Shown piece by piece: positions 22,214 to 27,404 of a stretch of 27,404 bases of DNA; the stretch's first letter is position 1; each line of letters opens with the position of its first letter. Both the position numbers and the translations under genes were made by a program. The stretch is from a virus. A model generated the notes under the pieces. The model worked only from the letters and a program-made list of their open reading frames with translations, was not told the DNA's origin and made no database searches. The stretch is from IMG/VR virus record IMGVR_UViG_3300045996_004609, positions 1-27,404 of that record. One strand, 5' to 3'.

Positions 22214-22771
22214 TCAGCGGTTGTACTTAGCCTTTGATTTATCAGCTTTAATTGTCGGATCCCAGTCGAACCACGACTTCTTCTTCCGCTTCTTGCGGGG
22301 GGCGGATTCGGGCTCATCCGCGAAATCGTCGGCTGCTACCTCCGGTTCGGTACCTGCCGTGCGCTCGTCCTGTACGCGCACGAAATTGCGGGCGCTTTCC
22401 GCCTCCGGCTCTTCTTCATCGCGCTTTTTCTTCGCGGCGGCTTTTTTCTTTTTACCGGCCTTGGCGGCGACCATCGAATTGCAGGTCTGGTACGGCTTGT
22501 TGTAATTCGCGCGCACGATTGCCTGCTCCTCCGGCTCCAGCTGATCGAGGCATTTTTGCAGCGATGTCACGATCCGCGTCTGCGGCGCAGGCGCAAGCTC
22601 GTTCGCTGCTGCCGGCTGTTCTTCGGTCGGCGCGGGGGCCTCGCCCTGCCATTGCCCTTCGACCGGCGCTTTTTTGCCCGCGCTGAAATACTGCACCTGC
22701 GCGGAAGCGGGTGCGGCGATCAGCAGGGCGATGGCGGCGGTCAGAATAATTTTCAAGGCGCAATGTTTCAA
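22214..22771 (-). CDS. Secreted Lys-rich protein with CxnYQTC motif
   Basis: A 185-aa protein with a signal peptide (about 1-24, ending ASA). A Pro/Ala/Gln linker is followed by an island with Cys74 and Cys97 ending NKPYQTC. The C-terminal half is very rich in Lys and Glu (KKKKAAAKKK, RKKRKKKSWFDWD). The start is a TTG overlapping the ankyrin stop (TTGA); another TTG five codons later is possible. Function unknown. The two cysteines could form a disulphide after export. It is the last gene of the ankyrin operon. Confidence 0.65.
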   Translation of the reverse strand: MKHCALKIILTAAIALLIAAPASAQVQYFSAGKKAPVEGQWQGEAPAPTEEQPAAANELAPAPQTRIVTSLQKCLDQLEPEEQAIVRANYNKPYQTCNSMVAAKAGKKKKAAAKKKRDEEEPEAESARNFVRVQDERTAGTEPEVAADDFADEPESAPRKKRKKKSWFDWDPTIKADKSKAKYNR

Positions 22772-25128
22772 GGCGTTGGTGCTTTCGGTTTTTTGTTCTG
22801 GCTGTCATCAGCGGCAGCCGGATTGTTTTCATTCGCCGCTGCAGCGGTTTTTGCGTCTGCCGCTTGTGCTTCTGCTGCGGCCTTTTGTGCCGCCGCCATC
22901 ATCAATGTCTGGATGAAATCGCTGCGGCGGAATTCGACCGCGATATCGAGCGGCGTCTGGCCTTTTTCGTTCTGGATCGACATATCCGCGCCATGCGCCA
23001 GCAGCGTTTGCAGCGCGCCCAGCTTGCCGGTGCGCGCGGCGATATGCAGCGGGGTCTCGCCGCCGCCGGCCGCCGCATTCACATCTGCGCCCGCTTCCAC
23101 GATCGTGCGCGTGAAGCCCGCGTTGTCGCGCGTCGCTGCGTAATGCAGCGGCGTCCAGCCTGCGGCATCTTTCGCATCGCTCAAGGAATGCCCGCCGTCC
23201 TTCATCGCCTTCACCAGGCGGTCGGCGATAGGTTCACTATCCGCCATGATCGCGGCGTGGATCGGGTATTGGCCATTTTTGCCCGCTATCATCACATCCG
23301 CGCCGAAATCGAGCAGCTTTTCGATCACGGGCGCCTGCGTATGGCGCGCGGCGGTATGCAGCAGCGTGTCGCCGTCTTTTGTGGTCAGGTTCCAGTTCGC
23401 TTTCGCGCCCAGCGCTTCCTTCACATCGTCCAGCCAGTCGGCCATGTAATTGGTTTCGATCGCCTGATGCAGCGGGGTCATGCCCATGAAGTCATGCTGG
23501 TCGACCTTCGCGCCTTTTTTGATCAGCGCCACGCCGAAATCGGAATGATATTTGCGGAAGGCGTGATGCATCGCGGATCTGCCGCGGCTGTCCTGTTCGT
23601 CAATCTTCGCATCCATGCCGGGAATCGCCAGCAGCGACTCAAGCGTCTTTTCATCGCCGCCTCTAGCCGCGAAAATCAGCGCGGTGCGGCCCCAGTTGTC
23701 TTTCTTGAAAACATTCGCGCCCTGTTCCTGCAAAAATTGCGCCGCAAGGTGCTTGCCGGATTCGGCGGCCATCATGAACGGGGTCATGGCATCCGGCCCG
23801 CGCGTCGGCTGGTCGATATTCGCGTTATGCGCGACCAGCAGCTTCATGACATTGACGTTTCCATTCCGTGCGGCCACATGCAGCGGCGATTGCTGCACAG
23901 TCGGCAGCGGCGACAGGTTGACATCCGCGCCGTGGCTCACCAGTTGCCCGATGATTTCAGCGTGTTCGTTATAGGAAAAGCTGTAATGCTCGATAATGGT
24001 GTCGAGCGGGCGGCGGCCGTAATCATTGGGCAGGTTCGGGTCGGCGCCGAGGGCCAGCAAATGGCGGATTTTATCCTTGTTCTGCTGGTCTGCCGCCTTG
24101 TTGAGCGCGGTCTGGCCCGATCCGTCTTTCGCGTTCAGGTCGAAGCCGCCGTTATAGAGCAGCAGCAGCATCTCGGCGTAATTCTTGTCGTTGATCCAAT
24201 GCACCATGGATGATTTGTTATAGGTGCTGCCCGGCGCTTTCTTGCAATCCGCGCCCAGGGTCAGCAGCAGCTTCGCCGCTTCCAGATGGCCGTGTTCGAC
24301 CGCAATGAACAGGCTGTTGCGGTTTTCATTGTCGGTCTGGTTGACATCGCCGCCGACCGCCACGATTTTCTCGATGATCGCGGGGTGGTTGCCATGGACC
24401 GCCGACATCAGCGGCGTCCAGCCTTTGGAATAGGTGCGGTGGTCGTTGATGCCCCGGCGCACTTCCGGCAGCGTCAGCAGCGCATCGGCAGCGGCAGTGT
24501 TGCCCTGCGCGGCCGCCAGATGCAGCGGCGTTTCGATCTGGCTGTTGCGGATATTTGCATCGGCCTTCAGGTCGATCAGTTTTTGTAAGGCTTCCGGTTT
24601 CTTGTTCGCAACCGCCACATGCAGCGGCGTCGCACCTTGCGAATCCTGCTGGTTCAGCGACAGGCCTGCGGTATGCAGGTATTCGATCAGGTCGGGGCGG
24701 TTTTTTTCAGCGGCCAGATGCATCGCGGTGCGGCGGCTGTCGATGGCGGGCGAAGCGGGGTCCGCGCCCATCACACGCAGCTGCGCGATAAAATCGACGG
24801 GGCATTCTTTTTCAATCGCCCAGTCGAGCGCGTTACGTTTCTTGTCGTCGCGGTATTCAAACGACGCGCCCTTGTCGACCAGCAGGCGCACCATCTCGAT
24901 ATTGCGCAACGCGATGGCGATGAAGAGCGGCGTTTGTCCTTCCTTGTCGGGCTGGTTCGGGTTCGCGCCGACGCGGGTCAGTTTTTCAACCGCCGCGCGC
25001 TCGCCCAGCGCCGCTGCCAGATGTAGCGCAGTGTTGCCATGCGCGTCCAATGGCGCGTTGACGCCGGATCCGTCCTTGCGCGATTTGCCGTTGAAGTCCG
25101 AATTGAATCCACGCATGGGGGGCATCAT
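22768..25128 (-). CDS. Large ankyrin-repeat protein (about 21 repeats)
   Basis: A 786-aa protein made almost entirely of ankyrin repeats (about residues 25-735). I count about 21 repeat cores, such as NTALHLAA, ATPLHVAV, ETPLHLAA, SPLHVAAR and QTPLDIAV, several of them degenerate. The end is a low-complexity Ala/Gln/Lys tail. ATG 25128 is fixed by GAGGT upstream and by overlap with the stop of the small gene (ATGA). There is no signal peptide. Ankyrin solenoids bind proteins; in intracellular Alphaproteobacteria many are exported to eukaryotic hosts, but no export signal is visible here. The reading frame upstream of 25128 is not repeat-like and belongs to the preceding gene. Confidence 0.9.
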   Translation of the reverse strand: MMPPMRGFNSDFNGKSRKDGSGVNAPLDAHGNTALHLAAALGERAAVEKLTRVGANPNQPDKEGQTPLFIAIALRNIEMVRLLVDKGASFEYRDDKKRNALDWAIEKECPVDFIAQLRVMGADPASPAIDSRRTAMHLAAEKNRPDLIEYLHTAGLSLNQQDSQGATPLHVAVANKKPEALQKLIDLKADANIRNSQIETPLHLAAAQGNTAAADALLTLPEVRRGINDHRTYSKGWTPLMSAVHGNHPAIIEKIVAVGGDVNQTDNENRNSLFIAVEHGHLEAAKLLLTLGADCKKAPGSTYNKSSMVHWINDKNYAEMLLLLYNGGFDLNAKDGSGQTALNKAADQQNKDKIRHLLALGADPNLPNDYGRRPLDTIIEHYSFSYNEHAEIIGQLVSHGADVNLSPLPTVQQSPLHVAARNGNVNVMKLLVAHNANIDQPTRGPDAMTPFMMAAESGKHLAAQFLQEQGANVFKKDNWGRTALIFAARGGDEKTLESLLAIPGMDAKIDEQDSRGRSAMHHAFRKYHSDFGVALIKKGAKVDQHDFMGMTPLHQAIETNYMADWLDDVKEALGAKANWNLTTKDGDTLLHTAARHTQAPVIEKLLDFGADVMIAGKNGQYPIHAAIMADSEPIADRLVKAMKDGGHSLSDAKDAAGWTPLHYAATRDNAGFTRTIVEAGADVNAAAGGGETPLHIAARTGKLGALQTLLAHGADMSIQNEKGQTPLDIAVEFRRSDFIQTLMMAAAQKAAAEAQAADAKTAAAANENNPAAADDSQNKKPKAPTP

Positions 25129-25316
25129 TTGACCTCGCTGTCTGGGGCGGGAGGAAGAAAGGGAACGGAATCTTTCGACGCAACTTTCTGCGGTGGCGTC
25201 AGCGTTTCCAACAGACCCGGCATGATGGCGACCAGCTGCCGCAGCGCGCGGCCCTGTTTCTCCACAAGGCTCATGCGCGGAAAGGCATCGGTCAGCGATT
25301 TGGGTGCCTTGGTCAA
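25125..25316 (-). CDS. Small unknown protein heading the ankyrin operon
   Basis: A 63-aa protein with TTG start (AGGACG upstream), helical in its first 45 residues (SLVEKQGRALRQLVAIMPGLL), with a Pro-rich end. The stop overlaps the ankyrin start (ATGA), and coupling suggests a shared role, perhaps as partner or chaperone, but this is only positional. A later start at ATG 25274 would give 49 aa. Codon use is similar to its neighbours, which supports a real gene. Confidence 0.55.
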   Translation of the reverse strand: MTKAPKSLTDAFPRMSLVEKQGRALRQLVAIMPGLLETLTPPQKVASKDSVPFLPPAPDSEVK

Positions 25317-25378
25317 AAGGGCGTCCGTCCTGTTTATTCCGAAGATTTTCGATGTATAGATTCTTGACAGAATAGGGG

Positions 25379-25415
25379 CAGGGGGTCAATTCCCTACCTT
25401 ATAAATAACCCCCTG
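25379..25415. promoter_or_regulatory. Stem-loop in the leader of the ankyrin operon
   Basis: CAGGGGGT (25379-25386) pairs perfectly with ACCCCCTG (25408-25415) across a 21-base AT-rich loop. It lies about 65 bases before the operon's first start codon. It may be an operator or leader structure; no T-run follows it on the minus strand. Confidence 0.35.
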
Positions 25416-25569
25416 TTCACATAAGGCTAAGCAATTGTTTCCCTTGGGGGATTTTGCTGCGGCGCGACAGTTGCGCTGAGGGTAGGTTTGGTCTGATGTG
25501 GTTTTTTTCATATTGTGGCATTTACTCGATATGACATCATCCAGGCTAGGGTTTTAAGATGGCAAACCG

Positions 25570-25583
25570 TTTCTCGCGAGAAA
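25570..25583. other. 14-bp perfect palindrome after the ankyrin gene
   Basis: TTTCTCGCGAGAAA abuts the stop codon of the large ankyrin gene at 25584. With no loop and no T-run it is a poor terminator. It could be a binding site for a dimeric regulator in the 267-base gap (25317-25583) before the ankyrin operon. Confidence 0.4.
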
Positions 25584-27404
25584 TCACATCCCGCCGCCGT
25601 AATACCCGCCGCCGTACCCGTTATACCGTTTCGGCGTTGGGTTCAGGCCTTTTTTCTGGAGGTGCTGCTTGATCGCGTCGGTGGCGGTGCGTTTGTCCAA
25701 ACCGTGGGCCATGTCGTAGGGGGTGTATTTCTGGTTGTCCTCGGCGAGGGGGTCGGCGCCGCCGGCGAGCAGGCTGCGCACCATGGATGCCGAGCTGTAG
25801 CTGTTCAAAACAGCGAGGTGCAGCGGCGTGCGGCCTTGCTGGTCTTTCGCCGTCACCTTCGCGCCCGCCTTCACCAGTTTCGCGACTTCGGCTTCAAGGC
25901 CGCTCTGGCAGGCGACATGCAGCGCGGTCTGCTGGCTCCAGCGTTCCTTCACTTCGGTGTCGACGCCTTTTTCGATCAGCTTGTCGATGATCTCCACTTT
26001 CCGACGACTGAGCGCGAGGTGCAGCGGCGAATTGCCCTGGTCGTCGAGCGCGTTCACGTTCACGCCGCGCTCCAGCAATTCTTTTGCCAGCACCATATTG
26101 TGATCCATGATGGCGGAGATCAGCGGCGTCCGTTTCCAGTTGTCGCGACCGTCCACTTCCGCGCCGCCATCCATGAGTTTTTTCAGAGTGTCGATCTTCA
26201 ACGCAGCGGAGACATGTTGCAACACGTTACGTCCCTGTTTGTCACGCGCCGTTGCATCGGCGCCCGCGCCCAGCAGCGTGCCGACCGCGTCGTCATTCGC
26301 CTTGAAGCTTGCCGCCATCAGCGGCGTCACGCCGTCGGAATCGGCTTTCGACGGGTCTGCGCCCGCCTCCAGCAGCAGCGCCATCATGCGCTTGCTGCCC
26401 GAACGGATGGAAAGGATCAGCGGCGTGGTGCGCTGCTGCGCGTCGCATTTCGCGACATCCGCGCCCGATTCGATCAGGATTTTGGCGAGTTTCAAACTAT
26501 CCGCTTCCGCCGCATCATGCAGCGGCGTCGCGCCCAGCTTGTCGGGCAGGTTCACATTCGCGCCCTTGTCCATCATTTTGACGGCAAGCTTTTCGTGGCG
26601 GCGCAGGACGGCGATATGCAGCGGTGTGCGGCCATTGATGTTGACGGCGTTCACAAGGCCGGAGCCTTCGGTCTTCAGCAGGTAATCGGCAACGGCGGTC
26701 GAATCCGTGCGATTGGCAGCGAGGTGCAGCGCGGTGTCGCCTTCGTTGTTCGACGAGAAAATCGCGACGCGTTCGAACAGCAGCGCTTGCACGGATTCGA
26801 CGGTGTTTTTCTCCGCCGCGCGGTGCAGCGGCTGATAGCCCTTGTTATCGGGGCGGTTCGGGTTGTCGGTATATTCCAGCAGCGCGCGGATGGTGGGAAC
26901 AGTCGCATTGCCCGCTGCGACATGCAGCGGCAGTTGTCCCTCGGCATCGGTGATATCGGCATCGCAGCCCGATTGCAGCAGGAAGGGCAGCATCTTGTGC
27001 GTCGCCTCGCTTTTCAGCGCCTCGAACAGCGGCGTTTTCTTTTCCTTGTCGCGCGGGTTCAGCTGGCAGCCGAATTCCATCAGCATGACGGCGATCTGTT
27101 CGCTGCCGACCGAGACAGCGTGGTGCAGCGGGCTGCGGCCGTCCTTCGTCGCCTTGTTGGGCGATGCGCCGGCATCCAGCAGCCGCGCGACCTTGTCGAC
27201 ATCCTGCGCAAGAATCGCCTCGATCAGCACTGTTTGATTGGTGGCGGGGTCGACGATCCTGTCGGGCTCGCGGATATATTTGAAGGCGTCTTTGGCGGAG
27301 GGCTTGTTCGGATCGGCTGCGCGCGGGGTCGCCTTCACATCGTCGTCGTTGGAGGGGTTTTTCCCACGGACCGTCTTGTGCTGCGGTTTTTTGCGCTGCG
27401 CCAT
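25584..27404 (-). CDS. Ankyrin-repeat protein (about 15-16 repeats) with Gly/Tyr tail
   Basis: A 606-aa protein. A basic, hydrophilic start (about 1-45, many Lys and Pro) is followed by about 15-16 ankyrin repeats to about residue 580 (for example GRSPLHHAV, GQLPLHVAA, GDTALHLAA, GRTPLHIAV and GRTPLHLAV). The end is a Gly/Tyr-rich tail (YNGYGGGYYGGG). There is no signal peptide. The repeats are closer to consensus than those of the 786-aa protein. The ATG is the last codon in the window, so the upstream region is unseen and a longer start cannot be excluded. The role is unknown; the solenoid should bind proteins. It is transcribed in the same direction as the next ankyrin operon, 267 bases away. 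Confidence 0.88.
   Translation of the reverse strand: MAQRKKPQHKTVRGKNPSNDDDVKATPRAADPNKPSAKDAFKYIREPDRIVDPATNQTVLIEAILAQDVDKVARLLDAGASPNKATKDGRSPLHHAVSVGSEQIAVMLMEFGCQLNPRDKEKKTPLFEALKSEATHKMLPFLLQSGCDADITDAEGQLPLHVAAGNATVPTIRALLEYTDNPNRPDNKGYQPLHRAAEKNTVESVQALLFERVAIFSSNNEGDTALHLAANRTDSTAVADYLLKTEGSGLVNAVNINGRTPLHIAVLRRHEKLAVKMMDKGANVNLPDKLGATPLHDAAEADSLKLAKILIESGADVAKCDAQQRTTPLILSIRSGSKRMMALLLEAGADPSKADSDGVTPLMAASFKANDDAVGTLLGAGADATARDKQGRNVLQHVSAALKIDTLKKLMDGGAEVDGRDNWKRTPLISAIMDHNMVLAKELLERGVNVNALDDQGNSPLHLALSRRKVEIIDKLIEKGVDTEVKERWSQQTALHVACQSGLEAEVAKLVKAGAKVTAKDQQGRTPLHLAVLNSYSSASMVRSLLAGGADPLAEDNQKYTPYDMAHGLDKRTATDAIKQHLQKKGLNPTPKRYNGYGGGYYGGGM

Noticed and set aside
22864-24213. Open frame of 449 codons antisense to the large ankyrin gene
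   Set aside because: It mirrors the ankyrin repeats in a GC-rich gene; its product is His/Arg/Gln-rich without domain features. The minus-strand frame has clear repeat motifs.
1-27404. CRISPR array, rRNA, tRNA or insertion sequence
   Set aside because: No regular spaced repeats, tRNA-like ends, transposase motifs or flanking inverted repeats were seen on either strand.

Overview
The window is GC-rich, densely packed bacterial DNA that looks alphaproteobacterial. The phage-type genes include a TipJ-family tail-tip protein, a GTA gp10-like tail chaperone, a DUF1833 protein and a small holin of a type common in alphaproteobacterial phages. The flanking genes encode large ankyrin-repeat proteins. 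I cannot name the genus, and no rRNA, tRNA or CRISPR array is visible.

Layout. At 1-2132 there is a minus-strand M48 metalloprotease and a divergent plus-strand ankyrin protein. From 2136 to 21200 lies a complete tailed-phage late block on the minus strand. Read from right to left it holds small and large terminase, portal, prohead protease, HK97 major capsid, decoration-like protein, head-tail adaptor, head-closure protein, DUF3168 tail terminator, tail tube, two tail chaperones, a very short tape-measure-like protein, two minor tail proteins, NlpC/P60 peptidase, TipJ tail-tip protein, tail fibre, and a lysis set (coiled-coil membrane protein, endolysin, holin, overlapping i-spanin and o-spanin). 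From 21467 to the end there are two small secreted proteins, a 63-residue protein, and two large ankyrin proteins (about 21 and 15-16 repeats).

The most unusual aspect is the organisation of the phage block. No integrase, repressor, replication or excision gene lies in or beside it. The late operon is interrupted by genes that look unrelated to virion assembly. Two plus-strand genes with a shared domain sit between portal and protease (17179-18325). A plus-strand secreted Sel1-repeat protein and a minus-strand membrane protein sit between the head-closure and tail-terminator genes (12197-13593). A small gene with its own terminator sits between DUF1833 and NlpC/P60 (9192-9467). The plus-strand inserts start head-to-head with one phage gene and end flush against, or overlapping, another. 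There are also terminator-like hairpins after the major capsid gene and after the decoration gene. The block is therefore probably read as several separately controlled units.

Interpretation (inference): this is a morphologically complete, siphovirus-like particle locus. The tape measure slot holds only 98 residues, so the predicted tail is very short. The locus could be a domesticated, gene-transfer-agent-like element unrelated in its tail-tip genes to RcGTA, or a late module of a prophage whose early genes lie elsewhere. Ankyrin proteins on both sides recall phage WO of Wolbachia, but a functional link is not shown here.
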